From Acidobacteriota bacterium (lineage in GTDB: Bacteria; Acidobacteriota; Vicinamibacteria; Vicinamibacterales; CAVVIG01): DNA of 5,371 nt. Both the position numbers and the translations under genes were made by a program. The notes below the pieces were generated by a model. The model did no database searches, was not told where the DNA came from, and worked only from the letters and a program-made list of their open reading frames with translations. Shown piece by piece: positions 1 through 5,065 of this stretch. The first letter of the stretch is position 1; each line of letters opens with the position of its first letter. The DNA lies in assembly GCA_003223775.1 (NCBI GenBank), contig QHWK01000360.1, positions 1-5,371 on the forward strand. The letters are read 5' to 3'.

Positions 1-217
1 TCGACACGTGCATCGAGGCCTCGCGCTCGACGATGCCGCCCTTGATGTTCTTGCCAGGGTTCGGCTTCGTGTGGCGCTTGATCAGGTTCACGCCCTCGAC
101 GATCAGCCGGTTCTTCTCGGGCAGCACCTTCAGGATCCGCCCCTTCTTGCCGCGGTCCTTGCCCGTGATCACGAGCACGTTGTCGTTCTTCCGAAGCGGC
201 GTAGCTACGCGCGGCAT
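1..217 (-). CDS. rplX: 50S ribosomal protein L24 (partial, C-terminus beyond window)
   Basis: L24 is an early-assembly protein of the large subunit that binds the 5' domain of 23S rRNA. The visible part is the first 72 residues, beginning MPRVATPLRKNDNVLVITGK. The KOW-type segment is clear at about residues 11-35, with VLVITGKDRGKKGRILKV. It is followed by the usual NRLIVEGVN strand (about residues 37-45) and a basic stretch, IKRHTKPNPG. The family is normally a little over 100 residues, so roughly the last third is missing at the left window edge; this is an edge effect, not a broken gene. The ATG follows the rplN TAA stop with no bases between. The ribosome-binding sequence AGAGG lies inside the end of rplN, 8 nt before the start, so its translation is probably coupled to rplN. 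It is the most downstream gene in view. Confidence 0.96.
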   Translation of the reverse strand, partial: MPRVATPLRKNDNVLVITGKDRGKKGRILKVLPEKNRLIVEGVNLIKRHTKPNPGKNIKGGIVEREASMHVS

Positions 218-586
218 TTAGAGAACCTCTGGCGCCAGCGAAATAATCTTCATGAACCGCCGCTCGCGCAGCTCGCGGGCCACCGGCCCGAACACGCGCG
301 TCCCGATCGGCTCGCCCTGATCGTTGATGAGCACCGCCGCGTTCCGATCGAAGCGGATGTAGGTGCCGTCGCGGCGCCGCTGCTCCTTCACGGTGCGCAC
401 GATGACCGCCTTCACGACCTGTCCCTTCTTCACGTTGCCTTCCGGCGTCGCTTCCTTCACCGAGGCGGTGACGATGTCGCCGAGGCGCGCGTAGCGGCCG
501 GTCGATCCGCCGATCGGATTGATGATCGCGATCTTGCGGGCGCCCGAGTTGTCGGCGACGTCCAGGATCGATCGCATTTGAATCAT
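218..586 (-). CDS. rplN: 50S ribosomal protein L14
   Basis: L14 is a universally conserved large-subunit protein at the subunit interface, where it contacts 16S rRNA and L19. The product is 122 residues, exactly the usual length. It has the N-terminal MIQ...LDVADNSGARK signature, the GGSTGRYARLGDIV segment, the RFDRNAAVLIN strand and the C-terminal block GTRVFGPVARELR...MKIISLAPEVL, all standard for the family. The ATG at 586 is chosen over an in-frame TTG at 598 for two reasons: L14 proteins start with MIQ, and GGAG lies 6 nt upstream of this ATG. The TTG would itself overlap that ribosome-binding sequence. The gene opens the spc-type half of the cluster. It is separated from rpsQ by a 102-nt spacer filled by a repeat-built hairpin, and its stop abuts rplX. 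Confidence 0.98.
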   Translation of the reverse strand: MIQMRSILDVADNSGARKIAIINPIGGSTGRYARLGDIVTASVKEATPEGNVKKGQVVKAVIVRTVKEQRRRDGTYIRFDRNAAVLINDQGEPIGTRVFGPVARELRERRFMKIISLAPEVL

Positions 587-590
587 GGCG

Positions 591-596
591 CTCTCC
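591..596 (-). promoter_or_regulatory. Shine-Dalgarno of rplN (decides the start codon)
   Basis: The mRNA-sense sequence GGAGAG ends 4 nt before the ATG at 586; its GGAG core is 6 nt away. This placement supports 586 and excludes the in-frame TTG at 598, which lies upstream of the site. It is the first unique sequence after the 9-bp-repeat hairpin, so folding of that hairpin could affect access to it (inference). Confidence 0.85.
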
Positions 597-598
597 AA

Positions 599-684
599 GT
601 CGGGTGGGTCGCGTGGGTCTGGTGGGTCGGGTGGGTAAGAGCTTTTACCTACCTGACCTACCTGGCCTACCTGACCTGCCCGGC
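599..684. repeat. Hairpin built from 9-bp tandem repeats in the rpsQ-rplN spacer
   Basis: The left arm, read on the plus strand, is four 9-bp units: CGGGTGGGT (601-609), CGCGTGGGT (610-618), CTGGTGGGT (619-627) and CGGGTGGGT (628-636). The right arm is ACCTACCTG (647-655), ACCTACCTG (656-664), GCCTACCTG (665-673) and ACCTGCCCG (674-682). The centre, 637-646, adds two A-T pairs and leaves the loop GAGCTT. Read as plus-strand RNA, the four unit pairs match over 36 positions with only two mismatches (620/663 and 612/671), but eight of the pairs are G-U wobbles. Read as the minus-strand mRNA those wobbles become A-C mismatches, so the stem is much weaker. There is no U-tract, so it does not look like an intrinsic terminator. 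No function is known to me. Confidence 0.9.
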
Positions 685-688
685 CTCT

Positions 689-943
689 CTAGACTTCCAC
701 CGCCTGCCGCACGACGCGCTTGAGCGACCAGCGCTTGCGCCGGCTCTGCGGCCGCGTCTCCACGATCTCGACGATGTCGCCGGGCTTCGCGTCGTTCTTC
801 TCGTCGTGCACCATGAACTTCGAGGTGCGCCGCTCGGTCTTGCCGTACAGCCCGTGCCGCACCTGCCACTCGACGGCGACAACGATGCTTTTCTGCATCT
901 TGTTGCTGACGACGACGCCGGTCTTTTCTGATTTCTGACTCAT
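689..943 (-). CDS. rpsQ: 30S ribosomal protein S17
   Basis: S17 is a primary binder of the 16S rRNA 5' domain and initiates assembly of the small-subunit body. The 84-residue product matches the usual bacterial length. The OB-fold strands are recognisable: KTGVVVSNKMQKSIVVAVEW (residues 7-26), then HGLYGKTERRTSKFMVHDE (about 30-48). Next comes the conserved turn GDIVEIVETRPQSRRKRWSL (about 55-74), followed by a short C-terminal VVRQAVEV. The ATG at 943 follows the rpmC stop after 12 nt. That gap, GGCCAACACTTT, contains no Shine-Dalgarno sequence; the nearest purine run is TAGGG overlapping the rpmC stop. Translation probably relies on ribosomes arriving from rpmC (inference). The stop at 689-691 borders the 9-bp-repeat hairpin. 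Confidence 0.98.
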   Translation of the reverse strand: MSQKSEKTGVVVSNKMQKSIVVAVEWQVRHGLYGKTERRTSKFMVHDEKNDAKPGDIVEIVETRPQSRRKRWSLKRVVRQAVEV

Positions 944-955
944 AAAGTGTTGGCC

Positions 956-1147
956 CTACTCGGCCCGCTTCTGTTGCAGCACCGTCTTCACGCGCGCGAG
1001 ATCGCGGCGGACCGTGCGCAGCTTGTCGGGCGCCTCGAGCTGCCCCATCGACTTCTGAATCCGCATGCGGAACAGCTGATCGGTGAGGTCGCGCTCCTTC
1101 ACGCCGAGCTCGTCGGCGCCGAGCGTACGCAGTTCAGCGGCCTTCAT
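956..1147 (-). CDS. rpmC: 50S ribosomal protein L29
   Basis: L29 is a small two-helix protein near the polypeptide exit tunnel, next to L23, where it contributes to the docking area for nascent-chain factors. The product is 63 residues, the usual size. It begins MKAAELRTLGADEL and has the family helical pattern LTDQLFRMRIQKSMGQLEAP, then the RTVRRDLARVKTVLQQK helix. The frame stays open further upstream, but the ATG at 1147 is chosen because it gives the family's normal N-terminus and has AGGAG 8 nt upstream. The start overlaps the rplP stop by 4 nt (ATGA), the classic arrangement for translational coupling. Confidence 0.97.
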   Translation of the reverse strand: MKAAELRTLGADELGVKERDLTDQLFRMRIQKSMGQLEAPDKLRTVRRDLARVKTVLQQKRAE

Positions 1148-1569
1148 TGCATCTTCTCCTGCGCGAAGCGCGTCGCGAACTTCGTGCGGATCGGAATCTT
1201 CGCCGCCGCCAGCCGCATCGCCTCGCGCGCTTCCTTCTCGCTGATGCCTTCCATCTCGAAGAGCACCTTGCCCGGCCGCACGACGGCGACCCACTGCTCG
1301 GGCGCGCCCTTGCCCTTGCCCATGCGCGTTTCCTGCGGCTTCTTCGTGATCGGCTTGTCGGGAAACACGCGGACCCAGATCTTGCCGCCGCGCGCGACGA
1401 AGCGCGTCATCGCGACGCGCGCCGCCTCGATCTGCCGATCGGTGAGCCAGCACGGCTCGAGCGCCTTCAGGCCGAAGTCGCCGAACGACACGTCGGAGCC
1501 GCGCCACGCCTTGCCGGCCATGCGCCCGCGCTGCTGCTTCCGGTACTTCACTTTCTTCGGCATCAACAT
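1144..1569 (-). CDS. rplP: 50S ribosomal protein L16
   Basis: L16 is a late-assembly protein that organises the A-site side of the 23S rRNA near the peptidyl transferase centre and is needed for tRNA accommodation. The product is 141 residues against about 136 usually. The family N-terminus MLMPKKVKYRKQQRGRM is present, so the first ATG is preferred over the second one two codons later. Further conserved blocks are SFGDFGLKALEP (about 28-39), RQIEAARVAMTR (45-56) and KPQETRMGKGKGAPE (about 77-91). Arg82 lies at the position that is hydroxylated in E. coli L16. The C-terminal helix EKEAREAMRLAAAKIP follows. The ribosome-binding sequence is only a partial AGGGA 7 nt upstream, and the bases directly before the ATG read ACCTCCT. 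A 112-nt spacer with a repeat hairpin separates it from rpsC. Confidence 0.98.
   Translation of the reverse strand: MLMPKKVKYRKQQRGRMAGKAWRGSDVSFGDFGLKALEPCWLTDRQIEAARVAMTRFVARGGKIWVRVFPDKPITKKPQETRMGKGKGAPEQWVAVVRPGKVLFEMEGISEKEAREAMRLAAAKIPIRTKFATRFAQEKMQ
1155..1160 (-). promoter_or_regulatory. Shine-Dalgarno of rpmC inside rplP
   Basis: AGGAGA lies within the last codons of rplP; its AGGAG core is 8 nt before the rpmC ATG. It fixes the rpmC start at 1147 against longer in-frame readings and fits coupled translation across the ATGA overlap. Confidence 0.8.
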
Positions 1570-1576
1570 AGGAGGT
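1570..1576 (-). promoter_or_regulatory. Anti-Shine-Dalgarno-like ACCTCCT directly before the rplP start
   Basis: The seven mRNA bases touching the rplP ATG read ACCTCCT, the same sense as the conserved 3' tail of 16S rRNA rather than its complement. The only purine-rich candidate for ribosome binding is AGGGA at 1577-1581, 7 nt upstream. Whether the pyrimidine motif does anything is unknown. It could pair with AGGAG-type sites elsewhere in the transcript, or be chance. Confidence 0.4.
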
Positions 1577-1585
1577 TCCCTGTCA

Positions 1586-1674
1586 ATGGCTGATGGCTAA
1601 TGGCTGATGGCAATGGTCGAGGAACCAGCCATCGGCCATCAGCCATCAGCCATCAGCCATCAGCCATCAGCCAT
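1586..1674. repeat. Hairpin built from 7-bp tandem repeats in the rpsC-rplP spacer
   Basis: On the plus strand the left arm has ATGGCTG-type units at 1586, 1593, 1600 and 1607 (the last truncated and diverged). The right arm has seven CAGCCAT units from 1626 to 1674, six perfect and one reading CGGCCAT (1633-1639). Positions 1586-1606 pair with 1633-1653, with one A-C mismatch (1599/1640) and one T-G wobble (1605/1634). The stem continues 1607-1611 with 1628-1632, then a 2-nt bulge, then TGGT/ACCA closing a 6-nt loop, CGAGGA. That makes about 30 pairs. The three outer right-hand units (1654-1674) have no partner in this register, so the stem could slip by whole units. On the mRNA it begins 7 nt after the rpsC stop. 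No U-tract follows. No function is known to me. Confidence 0.92.
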
Positions 1675-1681
1675 GACGCGA

Positions 1682-2371
<690 letters not shown>

Positions 2372-2376
2372 GATCT

Positions 2377-2382
2377 CTCCTC
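2377..2382 (-). promoter_or_regulatory. Shine-Dalgarno of rpsC (supports a GTG start)
   Basis: GAGGAG lies 5 nt upstream of the GTG at 2371 and is one of the strongest ribosome-binding sequences in the window. Together with the conserved MGQKVHP N-terminus it establishes GTG as the start codon. Confidence 0.85.
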
Positions 2383-2404
2383 GGCGACCCTGAAAAGGGT
2401 CGCC
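2383..2404 (-). promoter_or_regulatory. Perfect 8-bp stem-loop abutting the rpsC Shine-Dalgarno
   Basis: On the mRNA, GGCGACCC (2404-2397), loop TTTTCA, and GGGTCGCC (2390-2383) form a perfect GC-rich stem. Its 3' foot is the base immediately before the rpsC GAGGAG. The run of T sits in the loop rather than after the stem, so it is not a rho-independent terminator. It may keep the ribosome-binding sequence single-stranded, mark an mRNA processing site, or be a target for regulation; these are guesses. Confidence 0.6.
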
Positions 2405-2413
2405 CTTCCTGCG

Positions 2414-2869
2414 TTATGCCTTCTTCGCCGCTTTCTTCGAGGGCGTCGTCGCCGACTTGAGCGCGCGCGCGCGCTTCGGCCGCGGCGCCTCGGCGCCCGG
2501 CGTCGTCGCGACGGCCACGACCTTCTCCGGCCGCTCGGAGACGTGCACCGTCAGGTGCGCGGTCCGCTTCAGCACGCGGAACGCGCGGCCCATCGGCGCG
2601 GGGCGCACGCGCTTGGCCGACGGCCCCTGGTTCGCGTAGCACGCCGAGATGTAGAGCCGATCGACGTCGCCGCTGAAGCCTTCCTTGTTCTGGGCGTTCG
2701 AGATCGCCGAGCGCACCACTTTCTCGATGTCCGCCGCGATCCCCTTGCGCGTGAACCTGAGCGTCGCGAGCGCGCGGTTGACGTCCTTGCCGCGGATCAG
2801 ATCGAGGACGAGGCCCGCCTTCTGCGCCGACGTCCGGACATAGCGCGCTGTCGCTTCTGCCTGAATCAT
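2414..2869 (-). CDS. rplV: 50S ribosomal protein L22 with basic C-terminal extension
   Basis: L22 binds all domains of 23S rRNA, and its long beta-hairpin lines the exit tunnel near the macrolide site. The globular part is recognised from ARYVRTSAQKAGLVLDLIRG (about 8-27), the ADIEKVVRSAISNAQNK helix and the hairpin around GPSAKRVRPAPMGRAFRVLK (about 82-101), then RTAHLTVHVSE. The hairpin has the usual length with no insertion of the kind linked to macrolide resistance. The product is 151 residues against about 110 in E. coli. The excess is a low-complexity tail from about residue 118, with ATTPGAEAPRPKRARALK and ending KKAAKKA. The ATG at 2869 gives the expected N-terminus and has GGGAG 5 nt upstream. 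The spacer to rpsS is 15 nt. Confidence 0.97.
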   Translation of the reverse strand: MIQAEATARYVRTSAQKAGLVLDLIRGKDVNRALATLRFTRKGIAADIEKVVRSAISNAQNKEGFSGDVDRLYISACYANQGPSAKRVRPAPMGRAFRVLKRTAHLTVHVSERPEKVVAVATTPGAEAPRPKRARALKSATTPSKKAAKKA

Positions 2870-2884
2870 GGCTGCTCCCGCCCT

Positions 2885-3244
2885 CTAACTCGTGGCGCCG
2901 GCCGGTTTCGCGCCGCCGCCCGCGCCCGTCCCGCCGGCGGGCGCGGCGCCCGGCGCGCCGGCCACGGCGGCCGCCTTCTCGGCCACCTTCGTCGTGTGTC
3001 CCTTGAAGAGGCGCGTCGGCGCGAACTCGCCGAGCTTGTGGCCGACCATGTTCTCGGTCACGTAGACCGGGATGAACTTCTTGCCGTTGTGCACGGCGAG
3101 CGTGTGGCCGACCATTTCCGGCACGACGGTCGAGCGCCGCGACCACGTCTTGATCACTCTCTTCTCGTTCGCGCGGTTCATCACCTCGACCTTCTCGAGG
3201 AGGTGCGTGTCGACGAACGGACCCTTCTTCAGTGAGCGTCCCAT
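2885..3244 (-). CDS. rpsS: 30S ribosomal protein S19 with Ala/Gly-rich C-terminal extension
   Basis: S19 is in the small-subunit head, paired with S13, close to the A-site and the inter-subunit bridge. Residues 1-84 are canonical: MGRSLKKGPFVDTHLLEKVE, then KTWSRRSTVVPEMVGHTLAV (about 32-51), NGKKFIPVYVTENMVGHKLG (about 53-72) and EFAPTRLFKGHT. The product is 119 residues against about 92 in E. coli. From about residue 90 it carries a tail made almost only of Ala, Gly, Pro and Thr with a single Lys, unlike the short basic tail usual for the family. The ATG at 3244 gives the invariant MGRSLKKGPF start. The upstream sequence offers only a weak GAGA as ribosome-binding site, and the bases before ATG read CACCT. 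The heptamer-repeat hairpin fills the spacer to rplB. Confidence 0.97.
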   Translation of the reverse strand: MGRSLKKGPFVDTHLLEKVEVMNRANEKRVIKTWSRRSTVVPEMVGHTLAVHNGKKFIPVYVTENMVGHKLGEFAPTRLFKGHTTKVAEKAAAVAGAPGAAPAGGTGAGGGAKPAGATS

Positions 3245-3259
3245 AGGTGCGTCTCGCTA

Positions 3260-3319
3260 ATGGCTGATCGCTGATGGCTGATGGCTGAGGCGAGCCCTCA
3301 GCCATCAGCCCTCAGCCAT
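3260..3319. repeat. Hairpin built from 7-bp tandem repeats in the rplB-rpsS spacer
   Basis: The plus-strand left arm has units ATGGCTG (3260-3266), ATCGCTG (3267-3273), ATGGCTG (3274-3280) and ATGGCTG (3281-3287). The right arm has CAGCCAT (3299-3305), CAGCCCT (3306-3312) and CAGCCAT (3313-3319). Positions 3276-3290 pair perfectly with 3296-3310 around the 5-nt loop CGAGC. After mismatches at 3275/3311 and 3269/3317 the pairing continues out to 3267/3319, for about 22 pairs. It is the same heptamer family as the element at 1586-1674 but with different copy number and register. On the mRNA the first repeat unit begins at the very next base after the rplB TAA. There is no U-tract, so termination is unlikely. 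Confidence 0.92.
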
Positions 3320-4144
3320 TTATTTCTGTCTCCGCTGGACGATGAACCTGTCGCTGACCTTGTTGTTGCGCGTCTTGTAGCCCTTGGTCGGGAGGCCCCA
3401 CGGCGACACCGGATGGCGGCCGCCCGAGGTCTTGCCTTCGCCGCCGCCGAGCGGATGGTCCACCGGGTTCATCGCGACGCCGCGGACGTGCGGCCGCTGG
3501 CCGAGCCACCGGCTGCGGCCCGCCTTGCCCACCGAGATGTTCTCGTGATCGAGGTTGCCGACCTGTCCGATCGTCGCGAAGCACTCGGTGTTCAGCTTGC
3601 GGATCTCGCCCGAGGGCATCTTCACCGACGCGTAGTCGCCTTCCTTCGCCACCACCTGCACCGACGATCCGGCGCTGCGCGCGATCTGTCCGCCCTTGCC
3701 CGGCTCGAGCTCCACGTTGTGGACCAGCGTGCCGAGCGGGATGTTCTTGAGCGGCAGCGAATTCCCCGGCAGGATGTCGACGTTCTGGCCGGCGACGATC
3801 GTGTCGCCCACCTTGAGGCCGATCGGCTGCAGGATGTAGCGCTTCTCGCCGTCCGCGTAGGTGAGCAGCGCGATCCGCGCCGAGCGGTTCGGGTCGTACT
3901 CGACCGTCGACACCTTGGCCGGGATGTCGCGCTTGTCGCGCTTGAAGTCGATGATGCGGTACATCCGCTTGTGGCCGCCGCCGCGCCACCATGACGTGAG
4001 GTGCCCCTGGTTGTTGCGGCCGCCGGTCGTGTGCATCGGCTCGACGAGCGGCTTGTAGGGCTCGTCGGTCGTGATGTCGTCGAAGGTCTGCACGGTCTGG
4101 AACCGCGAGCCCGGCGACGTCGGATTGAATTTGCGAATAGGCAT
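3320..4144 (-). CDS. rplB: 50S ribosomal protein L2
   Basis: L2 is among the most conserved large-subunit proteins. It is needed for subunit association, tRNA binding and peptidyl transferase activity, and sits at the interface near bridge B7b. The product is 274 residues, matching the family. The N-terminus MPIRKFNPTSPGSRFQTVQ, the TTGGRNNQGHLTSWWRGGGHKR segment (residues 39-60) and the two RNA-binding domain cores are all present (ALLTYADGEKRYILQP and GTLVHNVELEPGKGGQIARSAG). The C-terminal loop reads AMNPVDHPLGGGEGKTSGG. His230, equivalent to E. coli His229, is kept. Residue 232, His in E. coli, is Leu here (codon CTC). The ATG at 4144 has AGGA, overlapping the rplW stop, 7 nt upstream. 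The TAA stop touches the heptamer-repeat hairpin. Confidence 0.99.
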   Translation of the reverse strand: MPIRKFNPTSPGSRFQTVQTFDDITTDEPYKPLVEPMHTTGGRNNQGHLTSWWRGGGHKRMYRIIDFKRDKRDIPAKVSTVEYDPNRSARIALLTYADGEKRYILQPIGLKVGDTIVAGQNVDILPGNSLPLKNIPLGTLVHNVELEPGKGGQIARSAGSSVQVVAKEGDYASVKMPSGEIRKLNTECFATIGQVGNLDHENISVGKAGRSRWLGQRPHVRGVAMNPVDHPLGGGEGKTSGGRHPVSPWGLPTKGYKTRNNKVSDRFIVQRRQK

Positions 4145-4153
4145 GAGGTGTTC

Positions 4154-4444
4154 CTACGCCCCTTCCAGGAATTCCGGCATCTTCGCGCCTTCGGCGAGCT
4201 TCACGTAGGCCTTCTTCCAGTCGGACCGTCGTCCGGCGAAGCGCCCCTGCCGCTTGATCTTGCCGTGCGCGATGCTCGTGCGGATGCTCTCCACTTTCGC
4301 GCCGAGCAGCTGCTCGATCGCGCGCTTGATCTGGATCTTGTTGGCCGCCGACGCGACGTGGAACACGATCGTCCGGCCGTCCTCGCGCAGGATCGACGTC
4401 TTCTCGGTGACGAGCGGCCGCCGGATCACGTCTTCGAGCTTCAT
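4154..4444 (-). CDS. rplW: 50S ribosomal protein L23
   Basis: L23 lies at the mouth of the exit tunnel and is the docking site for trigger factor and the signal recognition particle. The product is 96 residues, a normal length. It begins MKLEDVIRRPLVTEKTS, the family signature, and continues with FHVASAANKIQIKRAIEQLLGAKVESI (about 28-54), the rRNA-binding core of the fold. A basic loop, GKIKRQGRFAGRRSDWKKAYV (about 61-81), and a short acidic end follow. Glu18 of the EVLV-type surface patch used by trigger factor in E. coli has no obvious exact counterpart that I can assign by eye. The reading frame is open far upstream, but the ATG at 4444 is fixed by homology and a perfect AGGAGG 7 nt before it. 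It overlaps the rplD stop as ATGA. Confidence 0.97.
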   Translation of the reverse strand: MKLEDVIRRPLVTEKTSILREDGRTIVFHVASAANKIQIKRAIEQLLGAKVESIRTSIAHGKIKRQGRFAGRRSDWKKAYVKLAEGAKMPEFLEGA

Positions 4445-5061
4445 GCGAGCGCCTCCTGCAGCTTCTCGAGCGCCGCCTGCGTGGCGACGACGCGCGCGGC
4501 GTCGAGGATGTCGCGCGCCGTGACGCGGGCGCTCGGAACGAGCGACACGCCCGGGATGTTGCGCACCGAGCGCGACAGCTTCTCGTCCACCGCGACGTCG
4601 ATGAGCACCGCCTTGCCGGTCACGCCGAAGCGCTTGAGGAGCTCCACCGCCGCCTTGGTCTTCACCTCGCTCGCCGCCAGCGCGTCGACAACGACCAGAT
4701 CGCCGTCCTTCAGCTTCTGCGCGATGGCCGCGCGCAGCGCGCCGCGTTCGACCTTCTTCGGCAGCTTGAAGTCGTAGCCGCGCGGCTGCGGCCCGAACAC
4801 CGTGCCGCCGTGACGCCACAGCGGATTGCGGATGGAACCGACGCGCGCGCGGCCGGTGCCCTTCTGCCGCCAGGGCTTCTTGCCGGAGCCGCTGACGAGC
4901 GCGCGGTTCTTCGTCATGTGCGTCCCGCGGCGCTTCGCCGCGTTCGCGTGGACGACCGACTCCCACATCAGGTCGGCGTTGATCCGCCCGCCGAACACCT
5001 CGTCGTTGAGCTCGACGCTCCCGACTTTCAGGTTCTCTTTGTTGACGACGTCCAGCTGCAT
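4441..5061 (-). CDS. rplD: 50S ribosomal protein L4
   Basis: L4 binds domain I of 23S rRNA early in assembly, and its extended loop reaches the exit-tunnel constriction. In E. coli it also represses its own operon. The product is 206 residues against 201 in E. coli. The extended loop (about 45-100) is intact, with the conserved stretch GSGKKPWRQKGTGRARVGS at about 58-76, then NPLWRHGGTVFGP (79-91). The macrolide-contact region shows no insertion or deletion that I can see. The globular C-terminal part has the alternating strands DLVVVDAL (121-128) and AVLIDV (151-156). The ATG at 5061 starts 4 nt after the rplC stop with only a weak purine run (AAGAAG) upstream. The operon leader where L4 would act lies outside the window. 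Confidence 0.98.
   Translation of the reverse strand: MQLDVVNKENLKVGSVELNDEVFGGRINADLMWESVVHANAAKRRGTHMTKNRALVSGSGKKPWRQKGTGRARVGSIRNPLWRHGGTVFGPQPRGYDFKLPKKVERGALRAAIAQKLKDGDLVVVDALAASEVKTKAAVELLKRFGVTGKAVLIDVAVDEKLSRSVRNIPGVSLVPSARVTARDILDAARVVATQAALEKLQEALA
4452..4457 (-). promoter_or_regulatory. Perfect Shine-Dalgarno of rplW inside rplD
   Basis: A full AGGAGG within the last codons of rplD lies 7 nt before the rplW ATG. It fixes the L23 start at 4444 against the longer open frame that continues upstream. Confidence 0.88.
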
Positions 5062-5065
5062 GGCG

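Noticed and set aside
587..598. Upstream TTG start for rplN adding four residues
   Set aside because: L14 begins MIQ in the family, and the GGAG site lies between the TTG and the ATG at 586, so the TTG cannot be the start it serves.
599..684. Rho-independent terminator between rpsQ and rplN
   Set aside because: Neither strand has a T-tract after the stem, and the spacer lies inside a co-transcribed essential gene cluster. The same reasoning excludes the other two repeat hairpins and the stem at 2383-2404.
1570..1600. Plus-strand AGGAGG followed by ATG at 1586, suggesting an antisense gene
   Set aside because: The frame ends after four codons (MADG then TAA), and the next plus-strand frame is shadow sequence. 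More likely a by-product of the ACCTCCT motif on the mRNA strand.
1626..1674. CRISPR-like array
   Set aside because: The units are contiguous 7-mers with no spacers between them, so this is a short tandem repeat.
3281..3994. Plus-strand open frame opposite rplB
   Set aside because: It is antisense to the highly conserved L2 gene, has no domain signature and only weak start context.
4445..4966. Long N-terminal extension in frame with L23
   Set aside because: The frame is merely open through rplD. The L23 family start and a perfect AGGAGG place the start at 4444.
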